Shown: piece after piece, positions 1-7,219 of the stretch
Layout: the number at the start of each line of letters is the position of its first letter
Position numbering within the stretch: the stretch's first letter is position 1
Origin: Thermococcus nautili
GTDB lineage: Archaea > Methanobacteriota_B > Thermococci > Thermococcales > Thermococcaceae
Assembly (NCBI RefSeq): GCF_000585495.1
Contig: NZ_CP007264.1
Location: forward strand, 1-64,000
Direction: 5' to 3'
Length of the DNA: 64,000 nucleotides
Program-made: the position numbers and the translations under genes
Notes under the pieces: model-generated
What the model was told of the DNA's origin: nothing
What the model saw: only the letters and a program-made list of their open reading frames with translations
Database searches by the model: none

Positions 1-5
1 AAGAG

Positions 6-647
6 TCAGGAGCCGAGGTTCTTCGCAATCTTCGCGAGAACCTCAGACTGTGGAGGCTCAGGCTCCTTCGGCTTCGCCTTCTCCCTCAGCCTCTCCGTTT
101 CCGTCTTCACAAGCTTATCCTCGGTCCTGGCCTCCTGGCGGGAGGTCCTTTTCTCAGCCTTATGGTCCTTCACTTCACCAGGTCCTCTCGCCTTCGCCTC
201 CTTAGCGGCCTTCCTGTACATCCACGTCAGCATGAGAAGGCTTCCCGCTCCAATGACCAGGCCGAACTTCCCGCTCACCTGGAGGCTCTGACCCTCAACC
301 TTCTCCATGTACCAGAGGCCAGCGTTAAAGCTCGGACGGCCGATGTCCCACCAGATGGAAAAGTCAATGTCCGCGCCAATCTCCTTCGCCTTCTTCTCCA
401 GCATCTTCACGTAATAGTTCGCGAATATGGTTAAGCTGTGGTCCTTCTCCTGGAACTCGTCCAAGCGAGCGTTGAACTCCTCCTCGCTCATCAGGCCACC
501 TGTCTCACTCACGCCGAGGTCCTCTTCCTCGGCCTCAACCAGCTCATCAATCTCCTCAAGGTCCTTCTCCACGTCCTCGACCAGGGAAGTGATGTCCTTC
601 TCGTCGAGCTCGACCAGTCTCGCCTCAACCTGCTCTTCGCTCATCAC
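6..647 (-). CDS. Element protein, acidic N-terminus, one transmembrane segment
   Basis: Unrecognised protein of 213 residues. The N-terminal 70 residues are very acidic and contain a repeated block: MSEEQVEARLVELDEKD at residues 2-18 and MSEEEFNARLDEFQEKD at 53-69. A transmembrane helix spans about residues 127-144, followed by a Lys/Arg/Glu-rich tail. The start overlaps the stop of the upstream gene in an ATGA, so the two are translationally coupled. The extreme C-terminus (VLAKIAKNL) resembles that of the zinc-ribbon membrane protein two genes upstream. A membrane or virion structural role is possible but is only inferred. Confidence 0.7.
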   Translation of the reverse strand: MMSEEQVEARLVELDEKDITSLVEDVEKDLEEIDELVEAEEEDLGVSETGGLMSEEEFNARLDEFQEKDHSLTIFANYYVKMLEKKAKEIGADIDFSIWWDIGRPSFNAGLWYMEKVEGQSLQVSGKFGLVIGAGSLLMLTWMYRKAAKEAKARGPGEVKDHKAEKRTSRQEARTEDKLVKTETERLREKAKPKEPEPPQSEVLAKIAKNLGS

Positions 648-919
648 TCAACCTCCTTGAAGCTCAGCGTCAAGCGAACCTTCTTCTCCTTCCCCAGCTC
701 CAGAACCAGTGCGTTCTTCTCCTCGATGTGCTTCACCTTCGCCTTGCCGAGGAGTTTCAGTAGAACCCCCTGAAGGTCCTCGCCATTCTTTACCTCGCCA
801 ACTTCCAACCCAGTCTCGCGGACTGCTTCAACCAGGTCCTCAACCCAGCCGAAAATCTTTGAAAGTTTGAGCTGAGTGGCCGGGTTCATCATGGCCATCG
901 CCATCTTCGCCTTCTCCAT
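644..919 (-). CDS. Small element protein, unknown
   Basis: Unrecognised 91-residue protein with a Met-rich N-terminus, charged amphipathic helices and a Lys/Glu-rich C-terminal half with beta-like alternation (ALVLELGKEKKVRLTLSF). It sits between two membrane proteins in the same leftward operon, six bases after the upstream gene and overlapping the downstream start by four. No domain was recognised. The coding call rests on operon context and tight coupling. Confidence 0.65.
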   Translation of the reverse strand: MEKAKMAMAMMNPATQLKLSKIFGWVEDLVEAVRETGLEVGEVKNGEDLQGVLLKLLGKAKVKHIEEKNALVLELGKEKKVRLTLSFKEVE

Positions 920-925
920 CTTGCC

Positions 926-1528
926 TCACCCCCTCAGGTTGCTCTCAATCTTTCCCAGAACAGGAGACCGCTTTCGCTCCTCGTAGGCCTTGACAGGCTC
1001 CTCCTTCCCCGTCAAGCGCTTGACTTGGCGGAACATCTCATCGAACCAGCCAACCTTGTACAGGTAGTAGATGATGACCACTCCCAAAATGAGGCTCCAC
1101 GCCTTCCAGCTCAGCCTCGGCCTCGGAATACTGATTCCCCGTTTCACCCTTTCACCCTTCACCGTCTCTCCCGGTTTTTCACCCTGGTGAGCACGGGGGA
1201 CTTTAGGGGATTCCTCGCGCTTCACCTCCTTCTCGCGATTTTCAACCGGCTTCACCCTCTCACTCTCCCCGCTCTTCACCTCGCTTCCGCGTTCCTCAAC
1301 CTCTGCAGTGACCTCCTTGGCCTGTTCCTCTTCCTTCTTCTCGCTCCTCTTGCCTAAAATCCGCTCGCGCTCCTCCTCCGGTAGTTTTAGAAACTCCTCG
1401 TAAGGAACAACCCGCTTAGAACGGCAGACCGAACACTGAGGCTTCTTCGCGCGGCTCCAGAACTTGTTTCCACAACGCAGGCAGACATACAACCTTCTCC
1501 CGCTCGCATCTTCCACAAGTCTCACCAC
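926..1528 (-). CDS. Zinc-ribbon protein with a transmembrane segment
   Basis: Protein of about 200 residues. The N-terminus has a four-cysteine zinc ribbon (C16, C19, C32, C35), then a long charged linker and one transmembrane helix at about residues 141-158. The C-terminal tail ends in VLGKIESNL, echoing the end of the protein at the left edge of the window. The start is a GTG, and a second GTG codon follows immediately, so the exact start is uncertain. It is the first gene after the MCM and has its own promoter with the element's repeated TTCTGGTTCA box. Function is unknown. Confidence 0.7.
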   Translation of the reverse strand: MVRLVEDASGRRLYVCLRCGNKFWSRAKKPQCSVCRSKRVVPYEEFLKLPEEERERILGKRSEKKEEEQAKEVTAEVEERGSEVKSGESERVKPVENREKEVKREESPKVPRAHQGEKPGETVKGERVKRGISIPRPRLSWKAWSLILGVVIIYYLYKVGWFDEMFRQVKRLTGKEEPVKAYEERKRSPVLGKIESNLRG

Positions 1529-1593
1529 CCTTCATCTGATTTGAAGGTGAACTCCGGGGAAAACTCCCCCAGATTCCCCTATTTGCACCCTTG

Positions 1594-1642
1594 TATTTAA
1601 GCAGTGAACCAGAAATGTGCAGAATTCGGGAGAAATCTCCCG
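1594..1642 (-). promoter_or_regulatory. Element promoter A: repeated box plus TATA, with hairpin
   Basis: Read on the minus strand, TTCTCCCG, an 11-base spacer and TTTCTGGTTCACTG lead directly into the TATA-like GCTTAAATA. The same arrangement occurs at two other element promoters (6307-6349 and 7453-7485). The upstream edge also forms the inverted repeat CGGGAGA/TCTCCCG (1627-1642), just downstream of the MCM stop, which may act as MCM terminator or as part of the operator. It should drive the zinc-ribbon gene and the genes after it. Confidence 0.6.
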
Positions 1643-1649
1643 ATAATTT

Positions 1650-4409
1650 TCAAAGCCATCTCACGAGCTCACCCTCCACTTGGAGGTAGTTCAATCTCTC
1701 ACCCTTCTCAAGGAACTTTCTGATTTCGTCCTCGCTCAGGCCTTTCTCTTCCAAGGTCCTGAAAACAAGCTCAAGCGGAACGACATCACGATTTCTCGTC
1801 AGCTTCTCCATTACTCTCACGAACAGCTCGAACCTCTCGCGCTCCCTCGACGGGACACCAACCTCAAGAATGCTCGCGTCAATCTCCCCGGTTTCCGGGT
1901 CATAGGCGACATATTCCAAGCTCTCCCAAATTAACCTCACGGCTTCCTCAACGTCAATCTTCTCGACTTTCTCAGCCAGGCGAAGCTTTGCATGAGCATA
2001 AGCCAACCTCACAATAGCGTCCATTACACGCCTGCTAACTGGCGCTCCACTCTGCTTTGTCTTTCTCCTAATCTTCTTGAACTCCTCCACCATCAACCGG
2101 CCGACTTCATCGTCAATCTCAGGGAACACATTGAACCTCGCGTAAGCAAAGAGTTTCTTCAAAAGCTCAGGCTCTATGACCCTCTCGGGAGGCTTCCGGT
2201 TCTTCCTTCTCTTCACCTCACTGAGGATACTCCATCCAATCTCTTCGTCTTTCTCCTTCTCTGGCTCATCGAAGAACGCAAAGATAAGGTCAAATCTCGT
2301 CAGGACTGGAAACGGAACGTCCAGCTGGTCGATGAGTAACTGCCTCCTGTCAATTCTTCCCGCCTTCGGGTTGGCCGTGCCAATGATTGTGGCGGTGGCC
2401 CTTAGCTTCATATTGGAAATCCCCGCCTTGGCCGGCGCAACAAACCCGTGCTCCATGCACGTCTTCAACGCGTTGATATCCTCCCTCTTCAAACTGCTGA
2501 ACTCATCGACCAGGACAATACCATCACTCCCAAGGACCAGCAGGCCACCCTTGACCGTGAACTTTCCAGTCAGCTCATCCTTCTCAAAGCTCGCAGTTAG
2601 GCCAGCGCGCGAGGACCCGCCACCCTCCGCCGTGAGGACCTTCGGAGCAATGTTCTCAAGGTCAAGAGCAAGCCTCGACTTACCAACGCCAGGGTCTCCC
2701 GCGAGGAGGACATGAATCGTCGTCCTCTTATCCCACAGACCCTCGGCCGAGACCACCGCCAATGCAAGAGCCTTCTTGACAGACTCGTAACCCTTAATCC
2801 AGGGAGCGATAGACCTCGCGACGGCGTCAGGTAAGTCATCCCCGTAGAGGTCCTTCAGCTGGAGGACCTTCTTCACGTCCTTCTTGCTAAGCTCTACCTG
2901 GAATCCTCTGTTCAACTGCTCAACATGAATCACCTCGAGCACGTAATCAGACTCGGCCACGCTCTTCCTCAGCGTCTCTCGTACCCGCAGAATGCCGTAG
3001 AGAACTACCTTATCTCCAACGTCCACAGCTCCAGCACCAGAGCCGAGAATGTACGCGCTCAGCTCCTTTGGGTTCTCGCCAACGTGAAGGCTCTCTGGTG
3101 CGTCCCTCACCACGAAATGCTGAATCTCCACCTTCCTTGACTTCTTCACGTCAAAATCCCAAGCTCTCTTAGCACCACAGGAAGGACACTTTGACGGCGG
3201 TGTAGCGGGTTCCCGCGTCGGCCTGTTGAACAGACCAAGCTCATAACCGCACTTGGTACAGACGTACGTTGCCACCTCAAAGAACGGGACAACCTTCGAG
3301 GCGGAGGTAATGTATCCCTCCACCGCCACGAACTTACCCACAAGGTCCGGTCTCATGTCCCTCGGCCTGAACACCCGCGGGAAGTTCCCGACCTTGACCC
3401 GGACCTCAACAGGCTCGAACTCATCATCGAACAGCTCAGGCTCAAGCCGGGCAATCTCCTCGTAAACCTCCTCTTGGAGCTCCCTAACCGCGTTCTCGAA
3501 AGCACCGAGCACAAACTCAGGCTCGTCGAAAAGAGCCTTCGCCAGCCTTGGGTCGTACCTGACCAGGTCAAGGTAGTCCACGTAAAAGTCCTTCCCGCCT
3601 TCCCTCACCAGGTCCCTGACCCTGTCAAGGTAAACCTCCTCACCGTCCCGCTTGAAGTTCCTGAGGAAATCCTTGGCGCTGTTGGTGTAGTCCAGTAAAT
3701 CCTCGGCCTCCTGCTCATAGCCGAGGAGTTCAAGGATTTTCGCCTTGACGAACTTCACCACCGAATCCTTCAGCCTGAAAGCAGGCTCACCGTTCACCTC
3801 GCCAGTGGCGTCGAAAAGGACGGCCTGAAGGCTCTTGGCCGTGTTCCCGTTGCCGAAGAAATCAGACTTGACCCGGTAAACCATGTTCTTGGTAAAACCC
3901 ACCTCCTCCCTGAGCTTCTGCAATATGATGTTTAGAGGAGTCAGCTCATGGCCTTCATCCCTTGCTTCCATGACGATGAGAACCACGTTAGAGTGAACAG
4001 GTCTTGGTAAGCCGTAGGTCTCCTTGATGACATTTAGTAGTCTCTCAAATTTCTCGTTACCAAGCTCTTTTTTGGCTGAACGGTATTTGAACGGTTTGAA
4101 CAAGCTTTGTTCAAACTGCTCCTCTTCAGATTCTCCAAGAACACTCGTGTTCAAACCGTTCAAATCACTTTGAACAGCTCTATAATTCTCAAGCACTACC
4201 TTGTAAGCATTGAGCAGGTCCCTGGTGATTGATGTCGGCAGGAAGCCGTACTGTCCCCTTATCCATATCCTCAGCATGGGACTTAGAACAGCCGGGTCGA
4301 GGTGTTCAAGGCCTTCCTCGTCCATCTGCTTGAGGAGGTCATCTATCTCCTCGATGAGCTTGTCCTTAAGCCTGTCGCTGGCCTGTCTCACCTTCTCTGC
4401 CTCGCTCAT
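1650..4409 (-). CDS. mcm: MCM replicative helicase (element-encoded), long N-terminal extension
   Basis: Hexameric AAA+ DNA helicase for element replication. Visible parts: a treble-cysteine zinc-binding site (CTKC near residue 382, CPSC near 408), Walker A GDPGVGKSR near 569, a Walker B-type VLVDEFSS near 632, arginine finger LTRFD near 701, and a C-terminal winged-helix-like tail. At 919 residues it is well above the 670-700 usual for archaeal MCM. The excess is mostly an N-terminal region of about 250 residues that I do not recognise. Residues 77-111 are encoded by a dense GAAC/GTTC half-site array. The start overlaps the upstream stop as ATGA. The AAA+ motifs look intact, so activity is expected. 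Confidence 0.95.
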   Translation of the reverse strand: MSEAEKVRQASDRLKDKLIEEIDDLLKQMDEEGLEHLDPAVLSPMLRIWIRGQYGFLPTSITRDLLNAYKVVLENYRAVQSDLNGLNTSVLGESEEEQFEQSLFKPFKYRSAKKELGNEKFERLLNVIKETYGLPRPVHSNVVLIVMEARDEGHELTPLNIILQKLREEVGFTKNMVYRVKSDFFGNGNTAKSLQAVLFDATGEVNGEPAFRLKDSVVKFVKAKILELLGYEQEAEDLLDYTNSAKDFLRNFKRDGEEVYLDRVRDLVREGGKDFYVDYLDLVRYDPRLAKALFDEPEFVLGAFENAVRELQEEVYEEIARLEPELFDDEFEPVEVRVKVGNFPRVFRPRDMRPDLVGKFVAVEGYITSASKVVPFFEVATYVCTKCGYELGLFNRPTREPATPPSKCPSCGAKRAWDFDVKKSRKVEIQHFVVRDAPESLHVGENPKELSAYILGSGAGAVDVGDKVVLYGILRVRETLRKSVAESDYVLEVIHVEQLNRGFQVELSKKDVKKVLQLKDLYGDDLPDAVARSIAPWIKGYESVKKALALAVVSAEGLWDKRTTIHVLLAGDPGVGKSRLALDLENIAPKVLTAEGGGSSRAGLTASFEKDELTGKFTVKGGLLVLGSDGIVLVDEFSSLKREDINALKTCMEHGFVAPAKAGISNMKLRATATIIGTANPKAGRIDRRQLLIDQLDVPFPVLTRFDLIFAFFDEPEKEKDEEIGWSILSEVKRRKNRKPPERVIEPELLKKLFAYARFNVFPEIDDEVGRLMVEEFKKIRRKTKQSGAPVSRRVMDAIVRLAYAHAKLRLAEKVEKIDVEEAVRLIWESLEYVAYDPETGEIDASILEVGVPSRERERFELFVRVMEKLTRNRDVVPLELVFRTLEEKGLSEDEIRKFLEKGERLNYLQVEGELVRWL
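4078..4181. repeat. GAAC/GTTC half-site array inside the mcm gene (copy 1)
   Basis: A 104-bp block with at least eight GAAC or GTTC half-sites, flanked mostly by AA/TT (GTTCAA type). It contains a perfect 18-bp inverted repeat (4085-4102 with 4148-4165) and a second palindrome with 8-bp arms around AAGCTT. A block of identical length with the same outer ends (GAACGGTA and GAACAGCTCT) lies in the neighbouring gene at 4509-4612. Both lie in the same orientation and the same codon phase. Candidates are an iteron/origin array, an autoregulatory operator or an in-frame inserted palindromic element. Confidence 0.75.
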
Positions 4410-4900
4410 GTCCTCACCCCCGTGAGCCAGTAGGCTATTGTGGTCGGGTCGGGTTCGACTGGTTTGACCTCTGCTGGCTTAACGGGATTTATTGACTGGT
4501 TTTCAGAAGAACGGTAGGCGAACGTCCCGAACATTTGATGTTCGTCTTTATTACCAGTCATCTCCTCACGAACGCTGTGTTCGTCTGTGTTCGTAGAATT
4601 CCGAACAGCTCTTAACCTGTCAAATACCTCTATCCCTGTGGCGCTGATGTGGTAGCCTGGCACGTATTTGGCCTTGTCAAAGAGGTTGTCGAAGTGCTTG
4701 GCGCGTATAACTGCAAGGACTCCCAGGGCCACGTGGTGAGGGTATCTCGTGCTCAGGTAGTTGTAGAGTTCGCGGGTTATCTCTGCCTTGTCCCTGATAC
4801 CGAGGTGGATAAGTGTAGTGTAAAGGTCCTCCCAGTCCTGTTCCTTAAGGCCGTATTTTTGGAGAAGGTCTATTATCTGTTCGACATGGGTCTCGCTCAT
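4406..4900 (-). CDS. Unknown protein upstream of and coupled to MCM
   Basis: Protein of 164 residues, not recognised. The first 90 residues look helical (MSETHVEQIIDLLQKYGL...) and could be a small winged-helix or adaptor domain. Residues 97-131 are polar, low in hydrophobics and encoded by the second GAAC/GTTC array, followed by a Pro/Val/Glu-rich tail. The start was chosen at the ATG preceded by GGAGGTGG; an upstream in-frame ATG adds 15 residues without a comparable ribosome binding site. Its stop overlaps the mcm start as ATGA, so a role as helicase partner or loader is reasonable but unproven. Confidence 0.75.
   Translation of the reverse strand: MSETHVEQIIDLLQKYGLKEQDWEDLYTTLIHLGIRDKAEITRELYNYLSTRYPHHVALGVLAVIRAKHFDNLFDKAKYVPGYHISATGIEVFDRLRAVRNSTNTDEHSVREEMTGNKDEHQMFGTFAYRSSENQSINPVKPAEVKPVEPDPTTIAYWLTGVRT
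4509..4612. repeat. GAAC/GTTC half-site array in the gene upstream of mcm (copy 2)
   Basis: Exactly as long (104 bp) as the array inside mcm, sharing its boundaries GAACGGTA and GAACAGCTCT and the approximate spacing of the eight half-sites. The flanks of the half-sites differ consistently: here CGAACA/GTTCG, in the mcm copy TTGAAC/GTTCAA. The central inverted repeat is imperfect in this copy. The encoded peptides can be aligned (RAV...SV...F.YRS) although the two proteins show no clear similarity outside this block. Confidence 0.75.
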
Positions 4901-4946
4901 TTTAACCACCTCCGTCTCGCGAGAGGAAGAAAAGGGGAGAATCATC

Positions 4947-5465
4947 TCAATACCTCCTCAACAGTTCTCTGAGGAAGCGGTTCACCATCTGGCCGTGATT
5001 GTAAGGCCGGGCCTTTTCCAGTGGAAGCAGAACTACCGTTCTCCCGTCGGTCAGCTGGCGCCTCTGCGCGAGGCCTCTCTCGACCTTCCAGACGAGCCAC
5101 TTCGTCTTGGTCTTGATGACGTAGTAAACGGGCACGCCGATGTAGTTGCCGAGGTCCTCGAGGAAGGTGTACTGTGGCTCGTCGAACATTGCGTAGCCGT
5201 CATCGTCCCTGACTTGGTACCTATTCTTGACCTCGAGGAAGGCCTTCGGCATGCCGAGCTTGAAGTCATAGAGGACGAGGTCGATGTCGAAGAGGCCGAC
5301 GCGGGTGATGTTGTACTTCTTCCTTGCCTCCTCGAGGAGGTCTGAGAATTCTTCGTGTGCATCAAACCCGTGGAGCTGGTTCATTATTGCGTGGATTGTC
5401 TGGCGTCTCATTCTCCTCAGGGCGCGGTTGTCAGTGATGAGGTTCCTCCTGTCGCCTTCGGTCAT
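4947..5465 (-). CDS. Candidate PD-(D/E)XK-type nuclease of the element
   Basis: Protein of 172 residues. The segment FDIDLVLYD...KAFLEVKNRYQ has the spacing of a PD-(D/E)XK nuclease core: an acidic residue on one strand, then ExK on the next, followed by a Gln- and Tyr-containing stretch and an alpha/beta tail with VPVYYVIKT. This is read by eye and is suggestive, not proven. The position in the operon leading to MCM fits a recombination or replication nuclease such as a resolvase. The start overlaps the stop of the upstream gene. Confidence 0.7.
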   Translation of the reverse strand: MTEGDRRNLITDNRALRRMRRQTIHAIMNQLHGFDAHEEFSDLLEEARKKYNITRVGLFDIDLVLYDFKLGMPKAFLEVKNRYQVRDDDGYAMFDEPQYTFLEDLGNYIGVPVYYVIKTKTKWLVWKVERGLAQRRQLTDGRTVVLLPLEKARPYNHGQMVNRFLRELLRRY

Positions 5466-5680
5466 GCTATCACCACCGCTTTGGGAAAGCTCTCGCGGGT
5501 GAGCCTGAGCGCGTCGGCCGGCACGTGGAGGACCAGCTTGATTTTCTCATCTTCCATCTCGATGTTGGAGACCTTGACGGGAACGAGGGTCCTCAGTTCT
5601 TCGACCTTCTCAAGAGCCTCGCGGAATTCTTTGAGCTGGCTGAGTTCAAACCAGGCGATTAGAAGGGGCATGGCTTTCAC
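5462..5680 (-). CDS. Small element protein, unknown
   Basis: Unrecognised 72-residue protein with a short hydrophobic start (MPLLIAWFEL), a helical Leu/Glu-rich stretch and a C-terminal beta-like part. It overlaps both neighbours by four bases in the leftward replication operon. No catalytic motif is visible. Confidence 0.65.
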   Translation of the reverse strand: MKAMPLLIAWFELSQLKEFREALEKVEELRTLVPVKVSNIEMEDEKIKLVLHVPADALRLTRESFPKAVVIA

Positions 5681-6090
5681 CCCACCACCTGGTCAAGGGT
5701 TATTTGCTTGGTTGGCTTCGGCTGGGGGTTCCACTCCTTGACAGGCTTTCCGAGGAGTTCTCTCAGGTACTCAATCTCCTCGCGCCAGAACTCTCTTCCC
5801 TCAGGTGGAAGCTTCTCGAGGGCCTTGAGAATGTCCTTGGCGGAGATTGGGAAGCCGTAGTTCTTCCGGGTTGGGTGCTCACCGGTGAGGAACTGAACAA
5901 GCTCCTCAAAGGTTTCAAACTTCTGGGTCTTTCCGGAGTTGGTGTAGCCTGAGAAGAGCCTCTCAACGTCTCTCGCAGAGTAGCCGGGCCTGCGCTTGTA
6001 TTTTCTTATCACCCAGTAGGAGTTCCCCTTGTGAGAATACATTCCGAGTTCGGTCGCGAGAATCCAGACCTCATTTATTCTCTCCATCAC
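5677..6090 (-). CDS. Element protein, unknown
   Basis: Unrecognised 137-residue soluble protein. The N-terminal part (INEVWILATELGMYSHKGNSYW) and the basic middle (RKYKRRPGYSARDVERLFSGY) could form a helix-turn-helix-like fold, followed by a helical region and a Pro/Lys/Gln tail. It overlaps the neighbouring genes by four bases on both sides, so it is co-translated with the replication operon. A DNA-binding role is only a guess. Confidence 0.65.
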   Translation of the reverse strand: MMERINEVWILATELGMYSHKGNSYWVIRKYKRRPGYSARDVERLFSGYTNSGKTQKFETFEELVQFLTGEHPTRKNYGFPISAKDILKALEKLPPEGREFWREEIEYLRELLGKPVKEWNPQPKPTKQITLDQVVG

Positions 6091-6278
6091 AACACCCTCC
6101 CAATCTTTTTCACGGTAAATCTCGCAAAAGGAAAGCTCTGGTGAACCATGAAGCGGGCCATTTCCTCGGCCTTTTCTCGCGTCTTGGCAAAAAGGGTAAA
6201 TTCAAGAGGCTCCTCGCCGGGTTGGGTTATCCTCACGCGCCAAGCCTTCATGACTGGAGGACGGCCACGCCTGCTCAT
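6087..6278 (-). CDS. Small basic element protein, unknown
   Basis: Unrecognised 63-residue basic protein (MSRRGRPPVMKAWRVRI...). The ribosome binding site GGTGGTGAG precedes the ATG closely. It overlaps the next gene by four bases. An element promoter with the TTTCTGGTTCAGTG box and a TATA-like GCATAAG lies just upstream, inside the preceding gene, so this gene probably heads its own transcript. Confidence 0.65.
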   Translation of the reverse strand: MSRRGRPPVMKAWRVRITQPGEEPLEFTLFAKTREKAEEMARFMVHQSFPFARFTVKKIGRVL

Positions 6279-6466
6279 GCTCTCACCACCTTGTGTTTGT
6301 GTGTCAACTTCTTATGCACTGAACCAGAATTCTCCAGAATTCGGGAGAATTCTTCAGAAGGCACCAGGGTTGCTTCCTCGTCGAGGACAAAGTCCACCCT
6401 CTTGAGGCGCTCCAGAGCGCTCCTCCGCGGAAGCCTCCGAAGCTCATAGATGGAAACCACACGCAT
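6275..6466 (-). CDS. Small element protein, unknown
   Basis: Unrecognised 63-residue protein (MRVVSIYELRRLPRRSALER...). The start was placed at the ATG preceded by GAGGTGGTGTGAG; an upstream in-frame ATG lacks such a site. The C-terminal third is encoded by DNA that also carries the element promoter box driving the next gene, so part of this peptide is shaped by a regulatory sequence. Confidence 0.55.
   Translation of the reverse strand: MRVVSIYELRRLPRRSALERLKRVDFVLDEEATLVPSEEFSRILENSGSVHKKLTHKHKVVRA
6307..6349 (-). promoter_or_regulatory. Element promoter B: repeated box plus TATA, inside a coding region
   Basis: On the minus strand, TTCTCCCG, an 11-base spacer and TTTCTGGTTCAGTG run into the TATA-like GTGCATAAG. 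The predicted start of transcription is a few bases before the GGTGGTGAG ribosome binding site of the 63-residue basic protein. The spacing between the two boxes is identical to promoter A. The surrounding AGAATTC repeats add palindromic character. Confidence 0.55.
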
Positions 6467-6467
6467 C

Positions 6468-7061
6468 TCACACCACCTCAAAGCGAACACCCTTTACAAC
6501 AACCTCAAGCTCCAGAACAAGCCGAACCCTCTCACCCTGCCTCAGAACAAGCTTAACCGAAGGCTCGCTGACTTCCTCCCCGTCATCTGGCTCCTCGTTT
6601 TCTTCGTCCTCTTCGTCGTCATAGTAGCCATGAGCCTCAAGCCACTCCTCGATGATATAGTCAAAACGCTCGGCGTACTCCCTAGCCTTTAGTTCGCTCT
6701 CTAGAACCTCAATTACCTTCCCGTAAACTTTAGGCCTGAGCCTCAATTTATCTCCATCAAACTCGCAAAGTTGCTGAACAACTTTGAACCCGATGTTTTC
6801 TGCAGTACTCTGAGCGTAGCCGTACTTTTCCATCAGGTATGACTTCACACCTTCCCAGTAGCTCCAGTTGTTGTCCCGCTGGACGAAGAACAGAATAATC
6901 CGCGCTCCAGGGATAGTGTATGACTCTTTGATACGTTGAAGGATATCCCTCGGCCTATAGTACGGTACATGGCGTGTTAGCTCTCTGAAAACCAAAGTTC
7001 TCAAGGCCTTGAATCTTATGTCGTCTACATCCGGAAATTCGCTCCAATCCTTCCATCTCAT
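6468..7061 (-). CDS. Element protein, first gene of the replication operon
   Basis: Unrecognised 197-residue protein. The first 115 residues are mixed alpha/beta with many aromatic residues (DNNWSYWEGVKSYLMEKYGYAQSTAENIGFKVV) and may contain a DNA-binding helix pair. A run of Asp/Glu follows (YYDDEEDEENEEPDDGEE), then a short beta-rich C-terminus. GGTGACTCTGCC precedes the ATG. It is transcribed divergently from the AbrB-like regulator, from a region holding TATATAC and AATTGTC repeats. Confidence 0.7.
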   Translation of the reverse strand: MRWKDWSEFPDVDDIRFKALRTLVFRELTRHVPYYRPRDILQRIKESYTIPGARIILFFVQRDNNWSYWEGVKSYLMEKYGYAQSTAENIGFKVVQQLCEFDGDKLRLRPKVYGKVIEVLESELKAREYAERFDYIIEEWLEAHGYYDDEEDEENEEPDDGEEVSEPSVKLVLRQGERVRLVLELEVVVKGVRFEVV

Positions 7062-7080
7062 GGCAGAGTCACCAATGTCG

Positions 7081-7189
7081 AATTGTCAGAAAATTCTAAT
7101 AATTCTTTCTCTCCGAAATTAGTATATATGACAATTAACAAGAAATTCTAATTGTCAAAAAGTTCGAATTTTGAATACTTTTTTAAAAG
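7081..7189. promoter_or_regulatory. Divergent promoter/operator region with AATTGTC repeats
   Basis: AT-rich divergent intergenic region. It contains a perfect inverted repeat GACAATTA...TAATTGTC (7130-7137 with 7149-7156), a further AATTGTC at 7081 and a direct repeat of AGAAATTCTAAT. TATA candidates are TATATAC (minus strand, about 7123-7130) and CTTTTTTAAAAG (plus strand, about 7177-7188). The inverted repeat overlaps the leftward TATA, so it is a likely operator for the element's own regulator, plausibly the adjacent AbrB-like protein. Confidence 0.6.
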
Positions 7190-7219
7190 TGTGTTAAATA
7201 GAATATATTGGTGATTCCG

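Noticed and set aside
1650-4409. Intein in the element MCM, suggested by its length
   Set aside because: The AAA+ motifs are continuous with normal spacing and no intein splicing motifs are visible; the extra length is at the N-terminus.
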